A stretch of DNA of 64,000 bases, from contig NZ_CP048289.1 of assembly GCF_014084105.1 (NCBI RefSeq), forward strand, positions 1,931,922 through 1,995,921, given 5' to 3'. Under the pieces are notes generated by a model. The model was not told where the DNA came from. It saw nothing but the letters and a program-made list of their open reading frames with translations, and made no database searches. Positions within the stretch are counted from its first letter, which is position 1. Each line of letters opens with the position of its first letter. Both the position numbers and the translations under genes were made by a program. Below, in pieces: positions 51,881 through 61,129 of the stretch. This DNA is from Streptacidiphilus sp. P02-A3a (lineage in GTDB: Bacteria; Actinomycetota; Actinomycetes; Streptomycetales; Streptomycetaceae).

Positions 51881-53239
51881 TCATGCCGGGATCAGCGGAG
51901 TCATGGAACGAAACGCGCTGGTGAATGCCGTCACTGTGACACCTTCGACGGCAATGGGTGGGTGCGCGTAGGTGTTCCAGGTTTGGGAGAACTCGGCGTG
52001 CCGGGAGAGGGCTTGCACGGTCTTCGGGTCATGTTGGCCGCAGGCCCCGAGCCGCGTGGTGTAGAAGTGCTTGAGGTCGTGGAAGCGCGTATCCGAAGGT
52101 AGGCCGGCGAGTTGGACGGCAGCGCGCCATTTTCTGTTGAGATCGCTGCGCTGTACCGGTCGGCCGAACCTGTTGGTGGTCAGCAACTCCTCACCGGGGG
52201 CTGCGGGAGGGCCGCTGGCCGAATCGCCAGGAGCTTCAGTGGAGCGGTACGTGGCGGGGCGAGGGAAGTGGGCCGTGTGATCGGTAAGGCGCTCGATCAG
52301 AAAGCTGTCCACCGGCAGCGTCGCATAGCTGGCCTTCGTCTTCAGTGGTGCCGGGCGGCCATGCTGGCGCTGTTCGCTGATTTGTAGCAGGTTGGCGGAC
52401 CAGTCGATTCGCGCCGTCTTGAAACCGAGCGCTTCGCCCGAGCGTAGGCCTGCACACGCGCCAAGCCAGACGAGGATTTCGTAGCGCGGCTCGACTTGCC
52501 GCATGGCGGCGGCGAGCGCGGCAACCTGGCCTTGGGTGAGCGCGATGTTGACCCGAGGTTCGACGCCAGGCAGATCGATGCGCGAAACGATATTTGAGGG
52601 CAGTGGGACGTCTTCGTCGATCATGTAGCCCATCAGGATGCGCCAGGTCTTGAAGATCTGGACAACCGTGCGATGGGAATCGATGCCGGGCTTGTCGAGC
52701 AGGTAGTCCACGAACGCGGTGGAGTCCTTGCGCCGCAGAGTCCGTGCGGCGCGCTTGCCCACGAACGCTACGACGTGGTTGCGGAGATGGCTGTCGTAGG
52801 TGTCGACGGTATTGGCGTTCTTGTTGCGCCGTCGCTTGCGCTCGATGATCTGAGTGGCGAAGAACTCGACATTGCGGTCGCCGGCGTCCAGGTGGCTCCA
52901 GGTGTTGTTGCGAATGGCTTCGTTCGCGCGGTCGAGGTACTCCTGCGCCTCCTGATAGGTGTCGAAGCCGGGGCGGTGCAGTCGGCCGGTCGGGTCCGTG
53001 TACCGGGCCTGCCAACGCCGGCCCCGCCCGTGCTCCGCCGATGGCGAAAGAGGTTGAGCATCAATGCTGCATCCGCAAAGGGCTTTGTCGCCTCCCGGCT
53101 TTGGATGTTTACGATGCCACCGGTCGAATGGTGCTGAGCGTCTCTTCTCGTTGGCACCTGTGCCTACTTCTCCGGGCTGGTCGATCGCGGAGACTGCTGT
53201 CCGGACCTGTGGCTCACGCGACTGTGTTGTGGCTTGCAC
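51881..53239 (-). CDS. int: Tyrosine recombinase (phage-type integrase)
   Basis: The 452-residue protein has a zinc-ribbon-like start (CGCSIDAQPL), an AP2-like arm-binding part (GRRWQARYTDPTGRLHRPGFDTYQEAQEYL), a SAM-like core-binding part and a catalytic domain. The first catalytic Arg is in CAGLRSGEALGFK, the box II motif reads HDLKHFYTTRLG, with Lys where Arg is usual, and the Tyr is in TWNTYAHP. Integrases of this type insert elements into a chromosomal site. GTG 53239 is the start I use. It is transcribed towards rnpB. Confidence 0.85.
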   Translation of the reverse strand: MQATTQSREPQVRTAVSAIDQPGEVGTGANEKRRSAPFDRWHRKHPKPGGDKALCGCSIDAQPLSPSAEHGRGRRWQARYTDPTGRLHRPGFDTYQEAQEYLDRANEAIRNNTWSHLDAGDRNVEFFATQIIERKRRRNKNANTVDTYDSHLRNHVVAFVGKRAARTLRRKDSTAFVDYLLDKPGIDSHRTVVQIFKTWRILMGYMIDEDVPLPSNIVSRIDLPGVEPRVNIALTQGQVAALAAAMRQVEPRYEILVWLGACAGLRSGEALGFKTARIDWSANLLQISEQRQHGRPAPLKTKASYATLPVDSFLIERLTDHTAHFPRPATYRSTEAPGDSASGPPAAPGEELLTTNRFGRPVQRSDLNRKWRAAVQLAGLPSDTRFHDLKHFYTTRLGACGQHDPKTVQALSRHAEFSQTWNTYAHPPIAVEGVTVTAFTSAFRSMTPLIPA

Positions 53240-53320
53240 GACCGGAGCTTTTCCATAACGTAGCGTGATTATGCACAGCTGTTCATGGTTCTATGAGCCG
53301 GAAAACGGTCGAGTCGCCAT

Positions 53321-53575
53321 GTGTCATCTGCCAGCCCTGACCTGCCCGATCCCCAGCTGCTGGCCATCGGTATGCAGATCCGCCGACTACGTGAAGAACG
53401 CGGCTATAGCCTGGAGCAACTTGCCGAGCGTAGTGGCCTGAGCTTCCGCGGGCTGATCTACATCGAGCACGGGCAGCGCAACGCGAGCGTGCTCACCCTC
53501 TTGCAGATCGCGTCGGGGCTCGATGTGCTGCCCAGCAGATTGTTTGACGGATTGTCTGGCCAGCTGCCCCAGTAA
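53321..53575 (+). CDS. Small XRE-family DNA-binding protein
   Basis: The 84-residue protein is almost only an HTH: MQIRRLREERGYSLEQLAERSGLSFRGLIYIEHGQRNASVLTLLQIASGLDVLPSRLF. Such small cro/CI-like proteins often control the excision or integrase genes of elements. GTG 53321 is the start. It is divergent from the integrase gene; the 81-bp gap should hold both promoters. Confidence 0.8.
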   Translation: MSSASPDLPDPQLLAIGMQIRRLREERGYSLEQLAERSGLSFRGLIYIEHGQRNASVLTLLQIASGLDVLPSRLFDGLSGQLPQ

Positions 53576-53644
53576 CGCCCTCGCGCTCATGGCGTCAATG
53601 CGCCCTGTAGCCAATCGGTGCCAAAGGTCAGTCGGGTGAACGCG

Positions 53645-55057
53645 TCAGGCAGTTGCCGATCCGTCCGTGCCGATCGGCGCTGGCAGTAGACGGAGTCGCT
53701 CGATCAGGTCCCGGGCCGCCGCGTGGTCTGTGGTGGCCAATTGACGGTTTAGCCGGGCCAGTCGTGCGCGGGCGGTGGCGCGCAGGCGGGCCGGCGGGAT
53801 GCGGTCCAGGACGTCGAGGGCGCGCGACGCGGCCTCGCCCGGCATGGAGGGGGCTTCGGCGAGGGCGAGAACGAGGGTGGCGGCTGCCCAGCCAGGGGTA
53901 TGCAAGGGCGCGGCGGCGACCGACTCGCGGGCCACTTCGGCGGCGCGGTCATAGCGTTCGAGGGTTAGATGGGCCTCGGCGGCGTGCAGGCGGTGCTCGG
54001 CCAGGTCGTAGCCGAAGCGGCCTGGCGTTTCGCCTGCGGTTTGCAGGATCAGGTCCGCCTCGGCGAGGACGGCGTCAACCTGTTCGGCATCGCCCAGTCC
54101 GGCGAGAGCGGGTAGTTGTGCCCAGCCGAGCAGTTGGGCCCGCCGCAGGCCGCCTGGTGCGTGCCCGAGTCCGTACTGTGCGTGGTCGAGGGCATGGTGC
54201 CAGTCCTGGCGGGCGGTGGCGACCATTGCCAGTGCGCCTGACGCCCATCCAGCCAGGGCCGCGTCACCGGTGCGCTCACCCAGGTCGACGGCGAGGGTCA
54301 GATGGGTCCGGGCGCCGGTGTCGTCGGCGAGGTGGTGCGAGAGGTTGCCGAGCAGCGCCGACAGCCATCCGATCTGGCGGCGCAGTTCTACGCCGATCTG
54401 CTCCTCGGTGCTGGCGCCGAGGGCTGCTGCGAGCAGTTGCCGCGAGCCGCGTACCTCGTCCAGGAGTACGGCTGGGGGATGCTTCGAGTAGTTCAGGGCA
54501 TAGTGCTCGACGGCTGCCTGTGCCAGGGCTGTGACCGCGGGTGAGCCGCCGGGCGCATCGAGGAGCGCGAGCTGTAGTGATTCGCGGACAGCGGGCATTC
54601 CGCTGGCTGTCGTCATCCCGACTCCCGTACCTGTCGCCCCATCACCGTGGGTCTGACCGTAGTGGACAAGAGGGGTGGTGCAGGAGGCAGTGCACCAGAA
54701 ACAGCGTGTCGCCAGGCCAAGCTGATCCACCCGGGCTCCGTAAGCGCGGGCAATCATCATCTTGTACTCCGGGCCTGGGTCCTCCTGTCCGTGTTCATAG
54801 CGGCACAGCATCGCTTCCGAGAGACCAGTCGGCTGTAGTCCATCAGCGCGGTACTCGGCGGCGACCTGGCGAATCGCCTGTGCTCGCGACCAGCCAAGGG
54901 CCAGCCGCCAGGCTTCCAGTGCCGTCACCTCGGGCAGAACGGAACGTATCGCGGTGACGGTGCGCTCCACGGGATATCCATCGCGTTGGCAACGCGCCCG
55001 AACCTGGTGCGCTTCACGCTGGATCTGCGCCCTGCGAGCCCTGGTGACCGCTGCCAT
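53645..55057 (-). CDS. XRE/TPR transcriptional regulator
   Basis: The 470-residue protein has an N-terminal HTH-containing part (TALEAWRLALGWSRAQAIRQVAAEYRADGLQPTGLSEAMLCRYEHGQEDPGPEYKMMIARAYG) and a long helical C-terminal region of TPR-like repeats (residues about 150-450). Streptomycetes have many such large XRE regulators beside small orphan genes. ATG 55057 is used. It is divergent from the Cys/His protein gene at 55239; a perfect 6-7-6 inverted repeat in the gap could be its operator. Confidence 0.8.
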   Translation of the reverse strand: MAAVTRARRAQIQREAHQVRARCQRDGYPVERTVTAIRSVLPEVTALEAWRLALGWSRAQAIRQVAAEYRADGLQPTGLSEAMLCRYEHGQEDPGPEYKMMIARAYGARVDQLGLATRCFWCTASCTTPLVHYGQTHGDGATGTGVGMTTASGMPAVRESLQLALLDAPGGSPAVTALAQAAVEHYALNYSKHPPAVLLDEVRGSRQLLAAALGASTEEQIGVELRRQIGWLSALLGNLSHHLADDTGARTHLTLAVDLGERTGDAALAGWASGALAMVATARQDWHHALDHAQYGLGHAPGGLRRAQLLGWAQLPALAGLGDAEQVDAVLAEADLILQTAGETPGRFGYDLAEHRLHAAEAHLTLERYDRAAEVARESVAAAPLHTPGWAAATLVLALAEAPSMPGEAASRALDVLDRIPPARLRATARARLARLNRQLATTDHAAARDLIERLRLLPAPIGTDGSATA

Positions 55058-55130
55058 CGCGCACCCCCGCCGTGCCGACGCCCATGGTTTGACGGTAGCC
55101 GCCGGAGTCAGTGATCGGCAGAGTCCGTAC

Positions 55131-55149
55131 ATTGACGTTCGCGGTCAAT
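55131..55149. promoter_or_regulatory. Inverted repeat between XRE/TPR and orphan gene
   Basis: ATTGAC (55131-55136) and GTCAAT (55144-55149) are perfect complements around GTTCGCG. The site lies 74 bp from the regulator start and about 90 bp from the orphan gene start. TTGCCA (55150-55155) could be the -35 box of the rightward promoter. Confidence 0.5.
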
Positions 55150-55238
55150 TTGCCAGCAGAGTAGGGGCAATGACCCATATCACCGCTGTCGCGCATGGTG
55201 GAACCACAACGCACACAGCCGAGCGTGGGAGGTACATC

Positions 55239-55670
55239 ATGGCAACAGCAGTCCAGGTGCGAGACCCCCGGGAGTTCCTCGACCCCCAGGTGTGGGACCG
55301 GCAGATCGCCCTGCTGACCCGCGACAACCCCTTCGACACCGTCATGGCCGAGCGCCTGTTCGGGCAGGCCGTGGCCTACCTGATCACCGCCATTGAGAAG
55401 CACGGCCAGAACCTGGGCCTCGGGTGCGGCGAACTCGTCGACACCGCCGTGCACGCCTTCATCCTGGACACCGGCAACTACGCCGCCTTCTGCGACCAGC
55501 ACCACGGCCGGTTCCTCCACCACATCCCGGAGATCGACCGCAAGGCCGACGGCACCGTCGCGCGCACCGCCGAGATCATCGAGGGCAACGGCTTCGCCAT
55601 CGACTGGCCGCTGTGGGAACACGACTACACCAAGTGCTCCCCGTGCCGGCCCGGTGAGAACTGCCACTGA
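55239..55670 (+). CDS. Orphan protein with Cys/His motifs, paired with XRE/TPR regulator
   Basis: The 143-residue protein starts at ATG 55239 with GGGAGG upstream. Conserved-looking segments are LTRDNPFDTVMAERLFGQAVAYL, DTAVHAFILDTGNYAAFCDQHHGRFLHHIPEID and the C-terminal CSPCRPGENCH, which could bind a metal. Proteins of this pattern occur in many streptomycetes next to XRE/TPR regulators, sometimes in RiPP-like or regulatory loci, but I know of no assigned function. A hairpin at 55683-55724 ends the transcript. Confidence 0.75.
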   Translation: MATAVQVRDPREFLDPQVWDRQIALLTRDNPFDTVMAERLFGQAVAYLITAIEKHGQNLGLGCGELVDTAVHAFILDTGNYAAFCDQHHGRFLHHIPEIDRKADGTVARTAEIIEGNGFAIDWPLWEHDYTKCSPCRPGENCH

Positions 55671-55682
55671 ACGAACCTCGAT

Positions 55683-55724
55683 CAGTGTGGCTCTGCAGCC
55701 CCCCACGGGGCTGCAGGGCCACTG
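55683..55724 (+). terminator. Hairpin terminator after orphan gene
   Basis: CTGCAGCCCC (55693-55702) and GGGGCTGCAG (55707-55716) are perfect complements around a 4-nt loop, with outer pairs (CAGTG.../...CACTG) extending the stem. It begins 13 bp after the stop. Confidence 0.75.
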
Positions 55725-55839
55725 TGTCGTCCAAGGACTCGTGCGGGTGAAGCTTCCCCAAGTCTCCATCCCAGACGGCGCATGATGGATACGGTGGCCC
55801 TTCTGGACCGCCTGCCTTTGCGCCCTCGGGAGGATCCTG

Positions 55840-56517
55840 ATGCCCCGCGCGTCACAGACCGTCGCCCAGTACTGGGACACCTACAAGCCCAGCCGCGGGG
55901 AAACCCTCGCGGCGGCACCGCTGGTCACTGGCTTCGAATGGACGCAGCACGGGCCAGGACATGGACCAGGCGCGGACTGGCTGGGCTCCCCGCAGACCGC
56001 TCTGGAGCTGGGCGCGGCCGAGTGCAAAGAAGCTGTCCACCTCGTCGGCCAGGGCGTACGGGTGACGGCCCTGGACTTCTCCGCCGCTCAGGTCGAGAGA
56101 GCCCGCGCCTGGTGGCAGAACACTCCGGGCCTGAACATCGTCCACGCAGAGGCGTGCGACTTCCTCGAAGCGACCGACATTAAGTACGACGCCGTGTACT
56201 CCGTATGGGGCGCCGTATGGTTCACCGACCCCGAGCGCCTCTTTCCCCTCGTCCGAGCACGATTGAACCCCGGCGGTGTGTTCGCCTTCTCCCACGCTGA
56301 ACCTCTCGAAGGCTTCTACGGCCCCGAGGGCATGTACGGTAACGGCTTCAACGGCCCTCGGCTCACTGTCGTTCGCTGGTCCTACTCGCCCGAACAGTGG
56401 AGTGACCTACTGAAACGTGAGGGTTTCACCGATATCGACGCCCACGTCCTGTCCGCCCCCGATCCCCAAGACGTGGCCACCCTCATGGTCCGTGCTTACG
56501 CGCCAAGTCCCGCGTAG
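55840..56517 (+). CDS. Class I SAM-dependent methyltransferase
   Basis: The 225-residue protein has TALELGAAECKEAVHLVGQGVRVTALDFSAAQVERAR (motif I with GAAECKE in place of the usual Gly-rich loop, then the acidic strand), YDAVYSVWGAVWFTDPERLFPLVRARLNPGGVFAFSHAEP. The Gly-poor motif I could weaken SAM binding or mark a subfamily. The substrate is unknown. It follows the orphan gene after a terminator, so it has its own promoter. It converges on the STAND gene. Confidence 0.82.
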   Translation: MPRASQTVAQYWDTYKPSRGETLAAAPLVTGFEWTQHGPGHGPGADWLGSPQTALELGAAECKEAVHLVGQGVRVTALDFSAAQVERARAWWQNTPGLNIVHAEACDFLEATDIKYDAVYSVWGAVWFTDPERLFPLVRARLNPGGVFAFSHAEPLEGFYGPEGMYGNGFNGPRLTVVRWSYSPEQWSDLLKREGFTDIDAHVLSAPDPQDVATLMVRAYAPSPA

Positions 56518-56666
56518 GTAAAGGGTCAGCACAGCGTGTGTCCCCCGCATTGGCGCCGGCCTCCACCATGCTTCCAGCGAACCCTTCACTTGCCCACTCG
56601 ACCTCCTGGGCATCGCTCGACCGGCGTACTCACAAGATCAGAGACTTTGCAACGCCCGTCCACGCG

Positions 56667-59600
56667 CTACCGGCTCGGGGGAATCCAGGGGAAGCGGCGA
56701 CTGGTCGCGCGCTGGGTCTGCTGAATGGGTGCACGTTGCGGTAGAGGTGGCTGTGACTGCATCTTGATGGCTAGGAGGCCGTCTTTGAGTCCGATTGCCA
56801 GGATGCCCTGGACATCGGCAAGTGCCCATGCTGGGTATCGAACCGGCACCTGGGCGATATTGCGCCATGAGGAGGTCTCCCAGATGCGGACTGTGCAGTC
56901 CGTGCTTGCGGTAGCCAGGAGGGTTAGTCCCTCGTTCTTGAAAGTGCAGAGCGAGATAATTCGCCCGGTATGCCCGAAAAGTGTCTCCTCGTAACGTCCG
57001 GTGGCAAGGTCCCGTAGTTCCACTGTATGTTCAGCGGAGATTGCCAGGAGGCTCTTGGAGCCTATCTCGAATGCGAGGACCAGCCGCGGTGACGTTGCGG
57101 CGAGTCGTGTCACGCTGGCCAGCTCTTTGGCTTCTCCGGTGTGCAGGTCCCACAGCCGGATTTCACCGTTGGCATCTGCACTTGCGAGTTGCGCGAGGGG
57201 GTTGTTGCTGATTGAACAAATGGACCGAATTGCGTCAGGGCCGCCCGATAGTTCTTGTGTGCGTTCGCCCGTTCTCGCATCCCAGATTGCGATGTACCCA
57301 CTTTCGTCGGCGCTGGCAAGGAATCCCTCCAGCCCGGCCCCATGTAGTTCGCACAGGGCGTTGGCTGGAGCCCGATGTCCGCGTAGTCGCTGGTGCAGTT
57401 GCCATGACTCGGTGTCCCACAGGCACACCGTGCCGTCATTGCTCGCGCTGGCCAAAAGCGGAAAGGGCCGGTCCGGGAGCGTGACCGAAGCCAGTTCGTA
57501 GACCCACCCCTGGTGCTCTTGATGAGTGCCGAGCAGGGAGCCGCTGTGGGGATCCCATACGCGAATGAGCGGGTCGTTGCTACTGGTGGCCAGGTAGCGT
57601 CCAGCGGAACTCTGCACCACGCAGATGGATCTTACTGGCTGCGAGTGGTTCTCCGTCCGTTGGCTGCTGTCGCCGAGGGCTGGATCCCACAGTCGGACAG
57701 TCCGGTCTTCCCCGCCCGTCGCGAGAAGGTGGCGGTCCCCCAGTTGGACACTGGAGAGGGCTTGGACGGTGCCCGTGTGGCCTTCGAGGGCGTGCATGTG
57801 CACACCTGTGCGCAGGTTCCACACTTGGATGGAGAGGTCGTCACCCACGGTGGCGATGAGGTGTTCGCCGTCCGGTCCTGGCAGGAACCTTGAACGCCGC
57901 ATGCCCATAAGGTTCTCGAAGCTGCAGATGACCTCGCGGTCATTGTAGATGCGCAGGGTGCTGTCCGCACAGATCGCCAGATGGCTTTCCTCGCCGATCT
58001 TGAACTCGTGGATGCTTTTGATGCGAATGGCCGGGACGTTCAGCCGGGGCATCTCCTCTTGACCGTTGGACGTCCAGAAGGAGACCTCGCTATCGGCTGT
58101 CGCCACCGCCAGAAGTGTGATCCCTCCTTTCGCGATCGGAGCTACTGCTGTGATGTCGGCGCCCAGATCGAGGGTTTTCATTACTTCGCCGATGCCGAGG
58201 TGCCACAGATCAATGCTCTTGTACTTGGCAACCGCCAGCAGTTGCTGCTGGTCATTGGCGCCGATGGCGCACATTCCCTGCACGGGCTCGTAGTTGCTGA
58301 CTCTCGCGGAGGCGTTGTGACTGAATAGGTCCCACAGTTGGACGGTGTGGTCTTTCGCTGCGGACGCGACGTAGACCTGTCCATCCAGGGTGATCGGACA
58401 GATAGCCTCTATCTCGTTCCAGTGCCCCTCAAATGCTTTCATCTGCTGGCCCGTTGCCGGATCCCACAGGCGCACCGTCTTATCGCTTCCGCCTGAGGCC
58501 AGGAGGCTGCGCCCACCGCTATCCACGGTGCAGATGGCGGTGACGGTGCCGGTGTGGCCTTCGAGGATCGCTTCTTCAGCTTCGGCATGGGGGCGCACCA
58601 CTGCCCACTCGCCGCGAAACGGAGCCTGTGCGGACCGCTGCCGGTAGATTCCTTCCATTCCTTCCAAGGTCTCCGTGACGCTGAAGAAGGCAATCCGGTC
58701 AGCCGGGCCAGCTCCGATGGCCCGTGTGGTCTTTCGCAGCAAACGTGCCCTGCTGCGGCCGAGGGATGTGGTCGCTGTGCTGGCCACCGGGATGAGTCGT
58801 GCAAGGTCAGCGTGGAGAAGGAAGTCGTCGTCCTGCAGCAGCAGGTCGATCAGCTGTCCCCGGTCCGCGTGCCGGGGCAGGGATCGCAGCAGGTACGTCG
58901 GGGCATTGGCCCAGCCGAGATGCTGCCCCAGATTGAGGAAGGCTTTTGCCACGGCATTCTCGTCGGAGGTGGCGCGGTCGCATCGCTCCTTGGCGAGAGC
59001 ATCGTTTAGGGCCTGGTGGAATAGGCGGAAGACTGCATGGGGTTCATCTCCGCCGGTGGTCTCGACCAGGAAGTTGGCGGCGGAAGACTTGGCGAATGCC
59101 CATAGCTTCGCCTCGCTGGGAGCGTTGTCGAACATTGCACCGATCGCCGCACACCACAGGGCCAGGGAGAACCCGGGCGCTTCAGCGTAGGCGAGCGCGG
59201 CCAGCGCGTGGGCCGCTGGGACGGTGCCGACAGGCGGGAGCATCGCTACGTAGTCGTGCAGGGCAGAACCCACACTGGGCACGAACGCGATGTTCCGGGG
59301 ATGCTGCGCGGAGTGATCGTGCATGCCGTGGGAACGTGCGACCAATCCGGCGATCAAAAAGTTTCCGGTTGCGAGCGAAGCAATCCGCTCTGCCACCGGG
59401 CGCGCGATCTCATCGTCGGCGTACGGGTTGTCGAGGCGCTCGTCCCCGACGAGCTGAAGGGTGGCCATCGCATATGCGGCCAGGTCGGATTCTTGGAAGT
59501 ACGCAGAAGCATCCAGGTCGATGGTGTGCACTCCGGGCTCAAGGGTCCCCAGGAGGTCCCCGGCATCGTCCTGCCGTCGGCTACCGACGACCAGTCGTAG

Positions 59601-60824
59601 CCCGATATCGCCGCAATGCTCCACCAGCGGTCGCACGATGTGGCTGACGATCGCGCGGGCTTGTCCGGGGGTTGTGGCTTCGTCCAGGGCATCGATGACC
59701 ACGGCGAACAGGTTTCCCGAGGGTCGTTGTTCGAGGACTGACCGAAGCTTGGGGGCGAAGTCACGCAGGTCGGCAGGCAGTTGTGCGGACGCTGCCCGCG
59801 CGATCTCTTGGGCGACTTCGAGGGCGGTCTTGCTCTTGGCGTGGACCGCACAGGCCACGGAACCCACCGGGGCGCGCACCGCATCGTCCGTCGGCAAGGT
59901 CGCGGCGATGTCCCGGTCTGCAGATGTGACGATGCGGCCGAGTACTGCTGACTTGCCCACCCCTGGGGAACCCGTTACTGCCAGTGCTCGTCGCGGATTG
60001 GCCGCGGAGCTGATCCACGCAACGATGTCTGTGAGTGCTTCCGAGCGGCCACGAAAGCGGAATCCGCGTTCGGCATCCGTTCCCACGCCGCGACCGCGTG
60101 GCTTCCAGTGCCGCCCGGCTTCGGGATCAATCTCAAGCGACCAGCCCCATGCCGCCAGAGCCCCCTCGCCGGCGGCCTCCACGGACCAATCGGTGAGCAG
60201 ATGGAGCTTTTGGTCAGGAAGGGCCTGGCTGACCGCGAGCATTGTCAGCGCTCTTGCGTCACCGGAGGCGCGCGCCTGTCCCACCAGTCCGACCACCGCT
60301 TGGTAGGCGGGTGACCACAGTCCGGCTCCGCTGTAGCCGGGCTTGACCGGGGACTTTGAATCGGTGTCCAGTCGTACCCATCCGTAGCTCAAGGACTCCC
60401 CGACTCGGCCGGCTGAGGCATCCCCGAGCATGTCCCGCTCCGGGTAGCCAAAAGACCACCACTCGGTATCGACGAGGTCCGTTGGCGCTGGCTGCCGCAG
60501 ACGGGCCGCAAGCTCGTGAGGCACTAAGTCCTCCAGCACCAGAACCGCGACGTCCTGCTGCATGCCTAGCACCTGTGGCTCGGGGGCGATGACCTCAGCG
60601 ACACGAAAGCGCCGTCGATTGAACTCCATCGCTTTCGGGAGCGCGACCCACAGTTCACCTGTCTGCTCCCAGCGTGGAAACGCGACGTGCGCGCAGGTCA
60701 ATACACGCCGCTCATCGATCAGCACTCCCGACCCTGTGGGCGTGCTGTCGGTTCCGCTTGGGTGGATCGCCGCCACCCAACTATCAAGGCTGGGACGAAG
60801 ACCGGATATCGGCGCCCCGCTCAT
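56667..60824 (-). CDS. Trypsin-STAND NTPase-WD40 conflict protein
   Basis: The 1385-residue protein has three parts. Residues 1-210 are a trypsin-like protease with His46 (LTCAHVAF), Asp91 (QQDVAVLVL) and Ser165 (PGYSGAGLW). Residues about 250-740 are a STAND/NACHT-type ATPase with Walker A GSPGVGKS at 285-292 and Walker B VVIDALDE at 375-382. Residues about 752-1370 are WD40 repeats (GHTGTVTAICTV, SDKTVRLWDP, EDRTVRLWDP, NDGTVCLWDT and others). The likely model is that the WD40 part senses a signal, the NTPase oligomerises and the protease is activated. ATG 60824 overlaps the stop of the Trypco1 gene by 4 bp. Confidence 0.88.
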   Translation of the reverse strand: MSGAPISGLRPSLDSWVAAIHPSGTDSTPTGSGVLIDERRVLTCAHVAFPRWEQTGELWVALPKAMEFNRRRFRVAEVIAPEPQVLGMQQDVAVLVLEDLVPHELAARLRQPAPTDLVDTEWWSFGYPERDMLGDASAGRVGESLSYGWVRLDTDSKSPVKPGYSGAGLWSPAYQAVVGLVGQARASGDARALTMLAVSQALPDQKLHLLTDWSVEAAGEGALAAWGWSLEIDPEAGRHWKPRGRGVGTDAERGFRFRGRSEALTDIVAWISSAANPRRALAVTGSPGVGKSAVLGRIVTSADRDIAATLPTDDAVRAPVGSVACAVHAKSKTALEVAQEIARAASAQLPADLRDFAPKLRSVLEQRPSGNLFAVVIDALDEATTPGQARAIVSHIVRPLVEHCGDIGLRLVVGSRRQDDAGDLLGTLEPGVHTIDLDASAYFQESDLAAYAMATLQLVGDERLDNPYADDEIARPVAERIASLATGNFLIAGLVARSHGMHDHSAQHPRNIAFVPSVGSALHDYVAMLPPVGTVPAAHALAALAYAEAPGFSLALWCAAIGAMFDNAPSEAKLWAFAKSSAANFLVETTGGDEPHAVFRLFHQALNDALAKERCDRATSDENAVAKAFLNLGQHLGWANAPTYLLRSLPRHADRGQLIDLLLQDDDFLLHADLARLIPVASTATTSLGRSRARLLRKTTRAIGAGPADRIAFFSVTETLEGMEGIYRQRSAQAPFRGEWAVVRPHAEAEEAILEGHTGTVTAICTVDSGGRSLLASGGSDKTVRLWDPATGQQMKAFEGHWNEIEAICPITLDGQVYVASAAKDHTVQLWDLFSHNASARVSNYEPVQGMCAIGANDQQQLLAVAKYKSIDLWHLGIGEVMKTLDLGADITAVAPIAKGGITLLAVATADSEVSFWTSNGQEEMPRLNVPAIRIKSIHEFKIGEESHLAICADSTLRIYNDREVICSFENLMGMRRSRFLPGPDGEHLIATVGDDLSIQVWNLRTGVHMHALEGHTGTVQALSSVQLGDRHLLATGGEDRTVRLWDPALGDSSQRTENHSQPVRSICVVQSSAGRYLATSSNDPLIRVWDPHSGSLLGTHQEHQGWVYELASVTLPDRPFPLLASASNDGTVCLWDTESWQLHQRLRGHRAPANALCELHGAGLEGFLASADESGYIAIWDARTGERTQELSGGPDAIRSICSISNNPLAQLASADANGEIRLWDLHTGEAKELASVTRLAATSPRLVLAFEIGSKSLLAISAEHTVELRDLATGRYEETLFGHTGRIISLCTFKNEGLTLLATASTDCTVRIWETSSWRNIAQVPVRYPAWALADVQGILAIGLKDGLLAIKMQSQPPLPQRAPIQQTQRATSRRFPWIPPSR

Positions 60825-61129
60825 TCAGCGTCGCTTCCACCCGGTCTCCAGGTCAGCTTGACCTCGAAGTTCGCCTCCGTGGCCGCCTTGGCCACGAACC
60901 AGTTGGCCGAGCCGCTCACCTTCAGCCCGAACGTCACCTCGACCTCCTGCGGACCGAGCTGAGCGACGCGCTGCAGCACGGTATGGGCGGCCTGAATCGA
61001 CGGCTCAGCGGCGGCGCCGACCTGCCCGGCGATCTGGTCCGAACTCACCTGGTGCCACTCGTCCGTTGGATCAACCTCAAACTGGACCACGGTTCCGTCA
61101 TCGAGCTCGTACGACGCCAAATGCTCCAT
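60821..61129 (-). CDS. CU044_2847-family protein (trypsin-co-occurring domain 1)
   Basis: The 102-residue protein begins MEHLASYELDDGTVVQFEVD and ends ...VTFGLKVSGSANWFVAKAATEANFEVKLTW, the pattern of the CU044_2847 family, also called Trypco1. The family is regularly encoded beside trypsin-like conflict effectors. It overlaps the downstream protease-STAND gene by 4 bp (ATGA), so it is translated with it and may regulate, or be a target of, the protease. ATG 61129 has GAGGGGG just upstream. Confidence 0.85.
   Translation of the reverse strand: MEHLASYELDDGTVVQFEVDPTDEWHQVSSDQIAGQVGAAAEPSIQAAHTVLQRVAQLGPQEVEVTFGLKVSGSANWFVAKAATEANFEVKLTWRPGGSDAE

Noticed and set aside
55793..55860. Earlier start for the methyltransferase (ATG 55782-55786 region)
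   Set aside because: Those ATGs are in other frames and give no methyltransferase motif; ATG 55840 starts the conserved frame.
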